Positions 34,391 to 45,112 of a DNA stretch of 64,000 nt are shown piece by piece. The stretch covers positions 74,062,422 through 74,126,421 of the forward strand of contig OX638368.1 in the NCBI GenBank assembly GCA_951812925.1, read 5' to 3'. The notes beneath the pieces were generated by a model. It made no database searches. It was not told where the DNA came from and saw only the letters and a program-made list of their open reading frames with translations. The number at the start of each line of letters is the position of its first letter. Position 1 is the stretch's first letter. A program made the position numbers and the translations under genes. The stretch is from Calliopum simillimum. Lineage: Eukaryota; Arthropoda; Insecta; Diptera; Lauxaniidae.

Positions 34391-34806
34391 TATATATATT
34401 ATATATATTTTATATATTTTTAATATATATATACACAAATACATATACATTAGAGCGCCCACAAGATATATGAAATGTGCAAAGTTGTGAATTTGTTTGC
34501 TCCCCCGTCCATTTCCTGAAATTAGAGGTCAAAAAATTAAGATCTCAATAAAAAATTTGGAATCGGTAGTGGAAAAAACCCAGCCGGTTATCGATCAAAG
34601 GTCAAAAAATTGACTAAAAAAAAGGAAAGTCGCTTTGACTGCCCGTTACTTCAAAACTATAAATTTTTTCGTAATGTTTCTAGGCCAATTTTCGTACAGA
34701 ATGACTGGGTCAACATTATCTTCTCAGAAAGTTTTGGTCCAAAAATTATATTTGTAGCTGTCGTGCGAAAATTTAAACTTTTTAAGAAAATTTTCATGTT
34801 TTTAAA

Positions 34807-35701
34807 CCCTACACCCAGGGTATATTCACTTTGTCCTTCCGTTTGTAACGCAGAGAAGGAGGCGTGGCAGGTATAGAAAAGTATATATATTCTTGATCAG
34901 CGTCACCTTCTGAGTCGATATAGCCATGTCCGTCTGTCTGGCTGGGTAGCTGGCTGGGTGGCTGGCTGGCTGTGTGTTGAAATACACTTTTTGGGAAAAC
35001 TGAGCAAGATAATTCAATGAAATTTGGTACACTGCCTCCGTCGTCAAAGTTAGCTCAGGGGATTGAAAATGAGCGAAATCGGTCAACGGACACGCCTACC
35101 GCCCATACAAAAAATATATTCAAAATGCAATTTTAGGAATATTTTTCACGACAATGCAACCAAAATACGCATAAATACTAAGAATTGTAAGCGCAAGCTC
35201 CGAGAAAAAACTGATTGAATTCGGACTAGAGGGCGTGGCACCTCCCATATAAGCAGAAGCTTAAAAACGCTATACTGAAAGCGTTTTTTGAGATATTCGA
35301 ACTAAATTCGACACTAAGAATCATAAATGAAAGCTCTCAACAAAAATTGGGTGAAATCGGAGAAGGGGACGTGGCACCTCCTATATAAGCAAACGTTTCA
35401 AAATGCTATACTGAAAGAGTTTTTTGAGATAATCCAACCAAACTTCACTCAAATACTAAAGACTATAAATGCGCGCTCTAAACTAAAACTAGACAAACTC
35501 GGACAAGAGGGCGTGGCTTCAAAACGCTATACTGAAAACGTTTTTCACTCAGACACTAAAAACTATAAATCCAAGCTCTGGACAAAAACTGGGTGAACTC
35601 GGACAAGAGAGCGTAGCACCTCCCATATGAGCAAAATTTTAAAAATACTGCAGTGTAGGGTATTTAATGTTTGGCCAGGCCAAATTTTACACCCTTACTA
35701 G
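34807..35701 (+). mobile_element. Helitron-like family X, complete copy Xb
   Basis: The element starts ccctacacccagggtatatt (a small hairpin) after A and ends with the hairpin tttggccaggccaaa, twelve or so bases and CTAG, followed by T. A 3' hairpin upstream of CTRR and insertion between A and T are Helitron hallmarks. A CAGC/CTGG microsatellite is near the middle and three to four tandem units of about 140 bp (acctcccatataagcaaaagctt-like) precede the 3' end. No protein. It is inserted in the left arm of V. Confidence 0.7.
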
Positions 35702-35715
35702 TTTTTTTTTTTCTA

Positions 35716-36602
35716 TAGGGTGTGTGCATTAATTTCCATCGTTTTTTAAAAGGTGTCGCCATCAATACATGGTGACTTAAATGTTAGATCAGAAACGTCA
35801 TATCTGAAACTTAGGCATCTGTCAACAACTCTACATCATTAGATTTGAAAATTTTCATCCGCATCATAAATTTTACTGTGCTCCAAAATGTCCGAGTTCG
35901 TGCCGAAAAAGCAACATTTGCGGGAAGTTTTACTTCACTACTATATTTCAAAGAAAACAGCTGCCGAAAGTCATCGCATTCTTGTAGAAGTTTATAGGGA
36001 TTATGCTCCAGCTGAATCAAGCTGTCGTGAGTGGTTTCGACAGTTTTAAAGTGGTGATTTTGATGTCGAAGACAAAGAACGTCCTGGTCAGGACCAGCTA
36101 GATGTGATGCATTATGAGCTGTTGCCAGGCCAAACCATTAAAGCTTAACTCTATCGTCAACAATTGATCCGATTGAAGCAGAAAATCCAGGCAGAGCGGC
36201 CAACGTATGCGACCAGACACGAGTCAATCATTTTCCACCACGATAACGCCACATATTGCTGCCCCAGTCAAATTACCTGGAAAACAACGGATGGGAAATT
36301 TTGCTTCACCCGCCTTATAGCCCAGACCTTGCACCATCAGACTACCGTTTGTTCCGATCGATGCAGAATGCCCTATCAGGAATACGCTTCAATTCAGTTC
36401 AAGATATCGAAAATTCGCTCGATTCGTTTTTGGCCACCAAGCCGGCGCAGTTTTTCTGGGATGGAATCCATAAATTGCCAGAAAGATGGGAAAAAGTAGT
36501 GACTAGCGATGGGCAATACTTTGAATAAAATACATTGTACCATTTTCTTTAAATAAAGTCTCAAATAAAAAAAAAACGATGGAAATTAATGCACACACCC
36601 AA
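35716..36602 (+). mobile_element. mariner element with internal deletion (887 bp)
   Basis: Ends tagggtgtgtgcattaattt and aaattaatgcacacacccaa pair over about 27 bp; TA flanks at 35714-35715 and 36603-36604. About 0.4 kb is missing from the centre relative to the usual 1.28 kb. The sister arm of V near 37641-37650 shows the uninterrupted target. Confidence 0.88.
35888..36528 (+). pseudogene. mariner DD34D transposase, deleted and broken
   Basis: It opens with MSEFVPKKQHLREVLLHYYI and reaches FRQF before a stop. The text then jumps from KERPGQ to HYELLPGQTI, so the linker motif and first catalytic Asp are lost. HHDNAT keeps the second Asp; a frameshift follows, and the last part (frame 36256-36528) has YSPDLAPSDYRLFRSMQN and ends GQYFE. 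The sequence is clearly related to, but diverged from, the intact mariner at 17844. Confidence 0.9.
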
Positions 36603-36604
36603 TA

Positions 36605-36978
36605 TAAATTGGTTTTTTGTAATTTTTTAAGGGAGGGATAATTGTTCTCGAATTCTAATATTGAAGGGAATTAAATGCTAATTAATTTAACAAAAAAAAA
36701 TTATTTAAAAATATTAAGTTTTAAGGTATGGAGCCGGTCTCAATGTTGGAAAAAAATAAGTGTTTTAATTTTTTTCTTTTAATCGCTACTTTATTGGATG
36801 CAAGAAAATCCATTGCTAGTTGTTATTCAATGCATCATTTAGAACAGCTTTTTGCCTTTAAAATGAGCTATGAGATGGTTTTGTGCGACTTTTTTTCAAA
36901 AAGTTATACAAGCAAAAACCTTCCAACTGAGACTAATAAAAAGTTATGACCATTTTAAAATGACATCATGAAAGTTAA
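36605..36978. other. Centre of foldback V
   Basis: The first 150 bases pair with 37500-37660. The rest is the loop of the foldback and contains a 73-residue frame (36728) with no recognised domain. Confidence 0.5.
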
Positions 36979-37492
36979 CTAGTAAGGGTGTAAAAATTTG
37001 GCCTGGCCAAACATTAAATACCCTACACTGCAGTATTTTTAAAATTTTGCTCATATGGGAGGTGCTACGCCCTCTTGTCCGAGTTCACCCAGTTTTTGTT
37101 CAAAGCTTGCATTTATAGATTTTAGTGTCTGAGTGAAAAACGTTTTTAGTATAGTGTTTTCAAGTATTTGCTTATATAGGAGGTGGTACGCCCTCTTATC
37201 CGAGTTCCTCTAGTTTTAGCTTAGAGCGTGCATTTATAGTCTGTAGTATTTGAGTGAAGTTTGGTTGGATTATCTCAAAAAATTTTTTCAGTATAGCATT
37301 TTGAAACTTTTGCTCATATGGGAGGTGCCACGCCCCCTTGTCCGATTTCACCCTATTTTTGGTTGAGAGCTTTCATTTATGATTCTTAGTGTCTGAGTCA
37401 AATTTGGCTCTAATATCTCATAAAACGCTTTCAGTATAGCGTTTAGAAGCTTTTGCTTATATGGGAGGTGCCACGCCCTCTTGTCCGAATTT
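36979..37492 (-). mobile_element. Helitron-like family X, 3' fragment Xd
   Basis: Minus-oriented: CTAG at 36979-36982, the ttggcctggccaa hairpin and three tandem units, then truncated at about 37492 inside the unit array. A follows the expected T rule at the 3' side. Confidence 0.7.
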
Positions 37493-38287
37493 TTTTTTTC
37501 TCAACTTTGAAACGGGCTCCATTTCTTAAAAACTAATATTTTTTAATAATTTTTCTTTTAAATTAATCAACATTTAATTCCCTACAACATAAGAATTCCA
37601 GAACAAATATTCCGCCCTTTGAAAATTACAAAGAACCAATTTATAGAAAAAACAGTCATGAAAATTTTCTTAAACTAGTAAGGGTGTAAAATTTGGCCTG
37701 GCCAAACATTAAATACCCTACACTGCAGTAATTTTAAAATTTTGCTCATATGGGAGGTGCTACGCTCTCTTGTCCGAGTTCACCCAGTTTTTGTCCAGAG
37801 CTTGGATTTATAGTTTTTAGTGTCTGAGTGAAAAGCGTTTTCAGTACAGTGTTTTGAAGCTTTTGCTTATATAGGAGGTGCCACGCTCTCTTGTCCGAGT
37901 TCGTCTAGTTTTAGCTTAGAGCGTGCATTTATAGTCTTTAGTATTTGAAAGAAGTTTGGTTGGATTATCTCAAAAAACTCTTTCAGTATAGCATTTTGAA
38001 ACTTCTGCTTATATGGGAGGTACCACGCCCCCTTGTCTGATTGCACCCAATTTCTGTCGAGAGCTTTCATTTATGATACTTAGTGTCTGAGTCGAATTTG
38101 GTTCGAATATCTCAAAAAACGCTTCCAGTATAGCGTTTTGAAGCTTTTGCTTATATGGGAGGTGCCACGCCCTCTTGTCCGAATTCGTTAAATATTTTCT
38201 CAGAGCTTGCGCTTACAATTCTTAGTACTTATGCGTATTTTGGTTGCATTGTCGTGAAAAATACCCTAAAATTGCATTTTGAATATA

Positions 38288-38624
38288 TGTGGGAACAGCC
38301 CACAACATTCACCCAAACGATCAACTGGCAACACCAACGCGCACTACAAGAAGTGGACAAAACTACTAATAAAACAATAAACATGACAACACTGAACTTG
38401 ACGATACGAAACTGAACGATGACGTAGGCATATCATAAAACGAACGAACGTCAGTCTTCGCAAGTCGCTCATACCGTGTAATTGTTACATTTAGGGGCAG
38501 AAAGTCGCCAAACTTTAATATGTAAAATAAGAATAGTTTTAGTTATTGAACAATAAGTGAAGTTAATAAACTGTGAATTAAATATCTAAAGGAAATTCTT
38601 TTATTTATACTCGGAAATCCTACA
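38288..38624 (+). repeat. 5' LTR (337 bp)
   Basis: Starts tgtgggaacagccc and ends aatcctaca (TG...CA). A tcagtc initiator-like motif is at 38451-38456 and an AATAAA at about 38565. Confidence 0.95.
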
Positions 38625-38627
38625 AAT

Positions 38628-38645
38628 TGGTGTCAGAAGTGGGAT
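38628..38645 (+). promoter_or_regulatory. Primer-binding site, tRNA-Leu type
   Basis: tggtgtcagaagtgggat begins three bases after the LTR. It is complementary to the 3' end of insect tRNA-Leu (…CTGACACCA), recalled from general knowledge of that tRNA. Confidence 0.75.
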
Positions 38646-40121
38646 AATTCCACAGACTGTGAAAATAAAAAAAAATAAAAAACTTGAACAAAAGCAAAAC
38701 CAATAATAACTAAAGTGTGTGTGTGTGAAGTGCAAAAGAAATAAATAATTTTGCGTAACATACCAGAAAAGTAAAAAACTGTGGTATAAAATTTGACTGT
38801 ACTAAGGTACCAAAAGTAAGAAAAAAGTTTAACTTTTAAATAACCTTCGCACGGTAAACGAAGAAAAAAAGTCAATCGTATGATCGGGAAAAATTTAACC
38901 CAACAAAAACAAATGCTTGCTCGTCAAAGCAGTTAGAATTTTCGCTCGTCATTGCAGTTAGAATTTTTGCGCGTTAAAGCAAGTGATTTGATTACACTCT
39001 ACAGTTACAGAGTGCGAAAAGTGCAGCAGATTCTGCGTTTAAAATTTTGAGAGCAGCAAAGGCTGTGTTAATGTGAGCAGCGGCGTCTGCGTTTAAAGAT
39101 ATTGGCAGCAAGGGCTGCGTTGGCGTAAACAGCGGTGGCTGTGTTATTGCGAGCTGTGTTGATGTGAACAGCAGAGGCTGTGGAAAATTTTGAGAACAGC
39201 AAAGGCAGTGTTAGCTGTGAAAGTAATCGGAAGCAGCAGAGGCTGTGTGTGTTGCGGGCAGAGCAGTCTGAGGATACAATTTGAGATCAGCAAAGGCTGT
39301 GTAGTTGCAGGCAGAGTGAACTGCGAAATTTAAAGTGAAGCAGAAGCCGTGCAGTTTGAGCAGTAGAGACAGAGGTCAGAAGCGGGCAGCGCAGTCTGCG
39401 AATACAATTTGAGATCAGCAAAGGCTGTGTAGTTGCAGGCAGAGTGAACTGCGAAATTTAAAGTGAAGCAGAAGCCGTGCAGTTTGAGCAGTAGAGACAG
39501 AGGTCAGAAGCGGGCAGCGTAGTCTGCGAATACAATTTGAGATCAGCAAAGGCTGTGTAGTTGCAGGCAGAGTGAACTGCGAAATTTAAAGTGAAGCAGA
39601 AGCCGTGCAGTTTGAGCAGTGAAAACAGGTCAGAAGTTTTTGCAAAAGCGTATGAGCAGAGAAGACATCACCGAATCGAAGATAAGTAATTTGTTCTAAT
39701 TGAAAAGGTGATGTAGTTAAATGAAAATTAAAATATTAAAGTCAGTAAAAAATATTTTGTGATTTTAAGAGAATTTTAAGTTTTGATGAGAAATCAAATA
39801 AAAAGTGCTGTAAATTTTGTTGACTACAATTTTTAAAGTCAAAGTTAATTAAAATTGTAAGAGTCGTGAATTTTCAATTATATAGCGACATAACAAACAT
39901 TATAATTTGAACAAATTAAATTAAAGAAAAGAATATAACAGCAAAAGTAAAGTTTTGTTAACTTTAGAATTCTGTGAAAATTTTATAGCGCATTAGCATT
40001 TGTTAGTATTGTAGTATAGAAACTCTAAATACTATTGAATTTAATTTTTAAAATATTTCATATTTGTAGCCAAAACAATATAATTATTTTTAAAACATTT
40101 TGGAATTTTTGTACACATAAA
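38646..40121 (+). other. Long leader with three 128-bp tandem repeats
   Basis: Between the primer site and gag lies about 1.5 kb without an open frame. From about 39262 to 39640 a 128-bp unit (containing atacaatttgagatcagc, and gcagaagccgtgcagtttga) is repeated three times, with looser gcagcaaaggctgtgt repeats before it. Confidence 0.85.
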
Positions 40122-40415
40122 ATGGACAGAGACGAAATTTTGAGTTTGAATACTGAGCAACTGAAAGCTAAACTTAGGGAGTTAGGGTTGACACTAACCG
40201 GACGTAAGGCAACATTACAAGACAGACTTTTGGAACACTTTGGTCTTACCGTTGATGACGATGACGACGAGGCTTCCAATTACGACGATGTGAATTCCAT
40301 GCCAGCGAGTGCTAGTAGTCAGGCAGTAATGAGGTCGACGCCATTTACACTTCGCGATATCGAAGATTCATTGACGCCATTCAGTGGATCAGGCCAGCCA
40401 AATATGAAGCAGTAG
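40122..40415 (+). pseudogene. gag, N-terminal part ending in a nonsense codon
   Basis: The Met at 40122 starts MDRDEILSLNTEQLKAKLRE, a SAP-like DNA-binding motif (residues about 4-40, ending LQDRLLEHF) followed by an acidic patch. A TAG at 40413-40415 stops it after 97 residues. The same frame continues directly with gag-like sequence, so the TAG stands where a sense codon (most simply TGG) would be. Upstream in-frame Met at 40035 gives an unlikely leader. Confidence 0.85.
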
Positions 40416-42569
40416 CTTGAAGATTTTGAAGCAAACGCAGCGGCAGTATTTTGGAATGAACTCCAAAAATTTATTTATGCGAAGCAGTTGTTGAAGGGTG
40501 CAGCGAAGATTTTCGTGAGAAGCCAACGCAGTATAGTCGACTGGACTTCATTAAAATCAGCGTTACAAAAAGAATTTGGCTGTGGTCGGTCTTCGATTGA
40601 GGTACATCGAATGTTGCAAAATCGTAAAAAACGGCAAAGTGAAGATTTGAGGGAATATCTGTACAGCTTAATGGAAATTGGAATGTCAATAAACTTAGAT
40701 GAGAAAAGTTTGATAGAATATTTTATTGAGGGCATTCCAGATACCAAAATCAATAAGTGCATGTTGTATCAATCCAAATCAGTCGATGAATTAAAAGACC
40801 AAATTTCAATCTACGAGCAAATTAAATCCAATAAGCCGCAGATTTCGAATTTAAATTCAGAATTGGTGAATAGGAGGGGATCATTAAATCAGCAAAAGCC
40901 GGACAAATATGGCGAAAGGAGATGTTTTAAATGTGGCGATGTCTCCCATATTGCTAGAGATTGTCGTCCCAAAACGATGAAATGTTTCAAATGTGGTCAG
41001 CCAGGTCATCGTGCGTCGGAATGTAACGATAAAATAAAAACCGTCAAGGTAGAAAGAAATAGTGTAAATACCTTAACAGCAGAAACGTGTGGAATGCCGG
41101 AAAAGACAAGCAGTTTGATGTTTAAGGATGTGACGATAGATAAGTTCACATTTTCCGCGTTAATGGATACCGGTTGTGACTTATGCTTATTAAGATATGA
41201 TACACTGCTTATGATTGGCGATTTTCCTTTGAGTAATGATAGGAAACGGTTAGTGGGAATCGGTAAAAGCGAACTTACGACATTAGGTAGCCTTACCACA
41301 CGAGCAATTATTGGAGGCTTAAAACTCAATTTGACTTTTCATGTAGTAAGGGAACGTGATATTAGCTATGCAGCAGTGATCGGTAACACAATTTTGAAGT
41401 TGGTTGACTTGATAGTGACTCAGGATGGAGTCAAGTTGAGACAGAAAGCATATGCTGAAGAAACCTCTGAAGAAGAGAATAAAATTTCCGATGACCAAAT
41501 TCACGTCGAAGAAAATGGTGAATATGAAGTTCGACGCAAAGCCGAAGATTTATTTAAAGAGTTTGGAGATCTGTGTCTGATGGCTGAAAATCGTGATGAA
41601 AAAGAATTTGAAGCAGATATCTCTCACCTAAATGGTCGCCAAGCCGAGGCGGTGCAGATGATAGTTGAATCATATACACCGTATAGTAATCCACCAACAC
41701 CAGTTGAAATGAAAATTCTTCTTTCAGATGATATTCCTGTATTTGAAAGGCCTAGACGTTTATCGTATGCAGACAAACGTATAGTTGAGGAACAAATAAT
41801 CAAATGGTTAAATGAAGGGATAGTACAAGAAAGTTCGTCAGAATTTGCCTCGCCTGTGGTGCTAGTGGGAAAAAAAGATGGCACCAAACGACTTTGTTGC
41901 GACTATAGACGTCTGAATCAGAAAATCAGGGATAATTTCCCTATGCCTTTAATTGATGATGTGATTGAGCGATTACAAGGTGCAAGTGTGTTCACAACAC
42001 TAGATTTGGTCAATGGTTTTTTTCACGTACCCGTTGAGGAGAGTTCCAGAAAATACACTTCCTTTGTGACCCATAATGGACAATATGAATTTTTGTTTGT
42101 GCCGTTCGGTATTTCGAATTCGCCGGCAATATTCTCACGATTTATTTTTGCTGTATTCAGGGAGTTGATAAATAATGGAACGGTTATTGCTTATATGGAT
42201 GATTTGGTAATTCCAGCTAAAGATGAAACTGAAGGCATTCTGAAACTAGAAATTGTTCTGAACAAAGCAGCGGAGTATGGACTACGCATAAAATGGAGCA
42301 AGTGTCAATTTTTGCAAAGAAAAGTTAATTTTTTGGGTTACATCGTCGAGAATGGAACGATACTACCTTCTAAAACGAAAATTATGGCGGTAAAAAAATT
42401 TCCAATACCAACTGACCGTAAGTCACTACAGCGGTTCCTTGGATTGACGTCATATTTTCGAAGATTTGTGGACGGATATGCAGTGGTAGCCAAGCCGCTG
42501 ACAGACTTGTTGAGAAAGGAAAGTAAGTTCGAAATCAAAGAGATCAACTTGCAGCGATTGAACAATTGA
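40416..42569 (+). pseudogene. gag remainder, protease and reverse transcriptase
   Basis: In one frame from just after the stop: capsid-like region, two CCHC knuckles (CFKCGDVSHIARDC and CFKCGQPGHRASEC, about 40923-41022), a protease with LMDTGCD near 41163, and an RT with the motif AYMDDL near 42190. RT motifs are all present. The frame is lost near 42530 at the start of the connection/RNase H region by a small indel. gag and pol are in one frame here. The product would act in cytoplasmic particles. Confidence 0.9.
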
Positions 42570-43108
42570 AAGCAAATCTGATGCGTGCTCCAGTACTTAG
42601 GTTGTACGATCCAAAGGTGGTCACTGAGGTGCACACAGACGCGTGTATGTACGGTTGTGGGGCTGTACTTTTACAAAAAGATTTCGACGATCAGCAGTTT
42701 CATCCAGTGGAATACATGAGCCGCTGAACGAAACCAGCAGAAGAGAAGTTCCATTTATACGAGTTAGAGGTAATGGCCATTATAGAGGCATTAAAGAAAT
42801 GGAGAATATATTTGCAAGGCATTAAATTCAAGATAATAACGGATTGTAATGCGTTTACCATGACGTTGAAGAAGCGCGAAGTTCCGCTAAGAGTTTCCCG
42901 CTGGGCAATGTTTCTCCAAGATTTTGACTATGAGATTGAACATCGGAGTGGATCAAAAATGAAACACGTTGACGCGTTAAGTAGAATTTCCTGTTTGGTT
43001 ATGGAAGGGGAACTGAATCATCGAATGAGACAAGCACAAACAAGTGACGATTGGGTAAAAGCAGTGATGAAAATCCTTGAAAGGATGAGTATGAAGACTT
43101 TTATGTAA
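42535..43108 (+). pseudogene. RNase H domain, broken
   Basis: The shifted frame reads VTEVHTDACMYGCGAVLLQK (RNase H first Asp) to EYMSR, then TGA at 42725-42727, and continues in the same frame with EEKFHLYELEVMAII, FKIITDCNAF and RSGSKMKHVDALSR. A second frameshift near 43083 ends it. Confidence 0.88.
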
Positions 43109-44019
43109 AAAATGGAGTACTATATAAAGATCCCGTTAAGGAACTAGTGGTGGTACCAGCCTTAATGGAGGAAGAAATCATAAGAATCGCACATAAGCAA
43201 GGCCATTTCTCGGCGAAGATAACCCAAGAGTTAGTTGAAAAATCTTTTTACATTCCTCAGCTTAGTTTGAAAGCAGTCAAGCTTGTTCGAAGCTGTATTG
43301 AATGTATCGTGGTTGAAAACAAAACGGGAAAGAAGGAAGGGTTTTTGAATCCTATTAATAAAGAGGACCAGTCATTGGGGACGTACCATTTGGATCATGT
43401 GGGACCGATGGACATGACGAACAGGTCCTACAACCACATCTTAGTTGTAGTCGACGCATTTTCCAAGTTTGTATGGCTATATCCTACCCGAAATACGAGT
43501 GCAGAGGCGGTAGTAGACCGGTTGAAGAGGCAGGCAGCTACCTTTGGGAATCCAAAACGAGTGATAACAGATCGAGGTGCTGCCTTTACGTCAAATCATT
43601 TTAAAGATTATTGTGAGAGCGAAGGAGTGCAGCATTTGCTTATAGCCACAGGAGTTCCTCGCGGAAATGGGCAAGTGGAGCGGATACATAAGATAGTTGT
43701 ATCCATGCTAGCAAAGTTATGTAACGAAAGCCCTGGTAGTTGGTATAAGCATGTCGAAAGAGTTCAGCAGCTGATAAATAGTACTCCTCCTCGAAGCACG
43801 AAACTGTCGCCATTCAGAATACTGACAGGATTCGAAATGCGAATACCTGGCGTACCAGATCTGCAAGATCTTCTAGATAGTACCATCGTTGATGAACTTG
43901 ATGACGAAAGACGAAAACTGCGCGAACAGGCACAAGAAAATATCAATAGAATACAACAAAAGAATCGGAAAACTTTTAATGCAAAACGAAAAGAAGAGCC
44001 ACCAGTTGGTAGCCATTAA
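43086..44019 (+). pseudogene. Integrase
   Basis: The frame holds the HHCC zinc region (HKQGH...CIEC), then the DDE core: HLDHVGPM, then ITDRGAAFTSNHF (Asp) and GNGQVERIHKIVVSML (Glu). It ends early at 44019 after EEPPVGSH because of a small deletion. Confidence 0.9.
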
Positions 44020-44149
44020 GCGAACTCAATTCGGAGCCGGACTAAAATTAAAACCAAAGTTCTTCGGCCCATATAAAATAACAAAAAAAATGGGTCATGG
44101 AAGGTATGAAGTCAAGAACACGAAGGGCCAGGACAAACCACGACTGTAG
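44010..44149 (+). pseudogene. Integrase C-terminal tail, out of frame
   Basis: A shifted frame reads LVAIKRTQFGAGLKLKPKFF then GPYKI and ends at 44147-44149. This is the small beta-barrel domain typical of gypsy integrases, separated from the core by the deletion near 44010. Confidence 0.8.
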
Positions 44150-44210
44150 CCGAATTCATGAAATGTTGGGATCCTTCATTCGGGTCGAATGAATCCGTAG
44201 GATGGCCGAA

Positions 44211-44547
44211 TGTGGGAACAGCCCACAACATTCACCCAAACGATCAACTGGCAACACCAACGCGCACTACAAGAAGTGGACAAAACTACTAATAAAACAA
44301 TAAACATGACAACACTGAACTTGACGATACGAAACTGAACGATGACGTAGGCATATCATAAAACGAACGAACGTCAGTCTTCGCAAGTCGCTCATACCGT
44401 GTAATTGTTACATTTAGGGGCAGAAAGTCGCCAAACTTTAATATGTAAAATAAGAATAGTTTTAGTTATTGAACAATAAGTGAAGTTAATAAACTGTGAA
44501 TTAAATATCTAAAGGAAATTCTTTTATTTATACTCGGAAATCCTACA
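44211..44547 (+). repeat. 3' LTR (337 bp)
   Basis: Same length and, by eye, the same sequence as the 5' LTR. AATAAA at about 44488-44493 may serve as the polyadenylation signal. No purine tract precedes it; the preceding bases are ccgtaggatggccgaa. Confidence 0.95.
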
Positions 44548-45112
44548 TATATTTTTTGTATGGGCGGTAGGCGTGTCCGTTGACCGATTTTGCTCATTTT
44601 CAATCCCCCGAGCTATCTTTGACGACGGAGGCAGTATACCAAATTTCATTGAATTATGTTACTCAGTTTTCCCAAAAAGTGTATTTCAACACACAGCCAG
44701 CCAGCCACCCAGCCAGACAGACGGACATGGCTATATCGACTCAGGAGGTGACGCTGATCAAGAATATATATACTTTTCTATATCTGCCACGCCTCCTTCT
44801 CTGCGTTACAAACGGAAGGACAAAGTGAATATACCCTGGGTGTAGGGTATAAAAAGTGAAATTTTTGTACCGAAACAGATACAATTTTAATTTTTGGATC
44901 AAAACTTTTTAAGGAGATAATGTTGACCTAGTCATGCTTTACAAAAGTTTTCTTGAAAATATTATGAAACAATGAATAGTTTTAAAGTAACCGGCTGGGT
45001 TTTTTCCACTACCGATTCCAAATTTTTTTTTGAGATCTTATTTTTTTACTTCTAATTTCAGGAAATGGACGGGGAGCAAGCAAAATCAGAATTTTGCACA
45101 TATGGACGCTCT

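Larger units (their letters stand above)
38288..44547 (+). mobile_element. Ty3/gypsy LTR retrotransposon (6260 bp), recent
   Basis: Two 337-bp LTRs that look identical by eye bracket gag-pol. A 4-bp target duplication tata flanks it (38284-38287 and 44548-44551). Order gag, PR, RT, RNase H, IN and the primer-binding site for tRNA-Leu fit gypsy-type elements; the N-terminal SAP-like domain and tRNA-Leu primer recall the mdg3/micropia group (inference). No envelope gene is present. The reading frame has at least five lesions, so this copy cannot move by its own proteins. Confidence 0.95.
37675..44847 (-). mobile_element. Helitron-like family X, copy Xc, split by the gypsy element
   Basis: The 3' end (CTAG at 37675-37678) and tandem units run to 38287. 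After the gypsy insertion the rest continues from 44552 to the 5' hairpin ending 44847 (rc ccctacaccc). The flanks obey the A/T rule. It is inserted in the right arm of V. Confidence 0.75.
34452..45112. mobile_element. Foldback element V, expanded to 10.7 kb by nested insertions
   Basis: The ends read agagcgcccac and, read inward from the right, agagcgtccat. The left arm (34452-34806, then 35702-35715 and 36603-36770) pairs with the right arm (45112-44848, then 37674-37500). Landmarks in both are gcaaat/ctgctccccgtccatttcct-type sequence, aatcggtagtggaaaaaacc and gtcaacattatct. Nine-base flanks atatacatt and atatgcata are similar but not identical. The spacer holds no gene of its own. Termini resemble those of FB1 (agagtggtcca). 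Confidence 0.75.

Noticed and set aside
40035..40121. Upstream Met as gag start
   Set aside because: Leader is hydrophobic and unlike gag; the Met at 40122 begins the SAP-like domain directly.
44211..44547. Envelope gene downstream of integrase
   Set aside because: Only about 60 bp separate the integrase tail from the 3' LTR.
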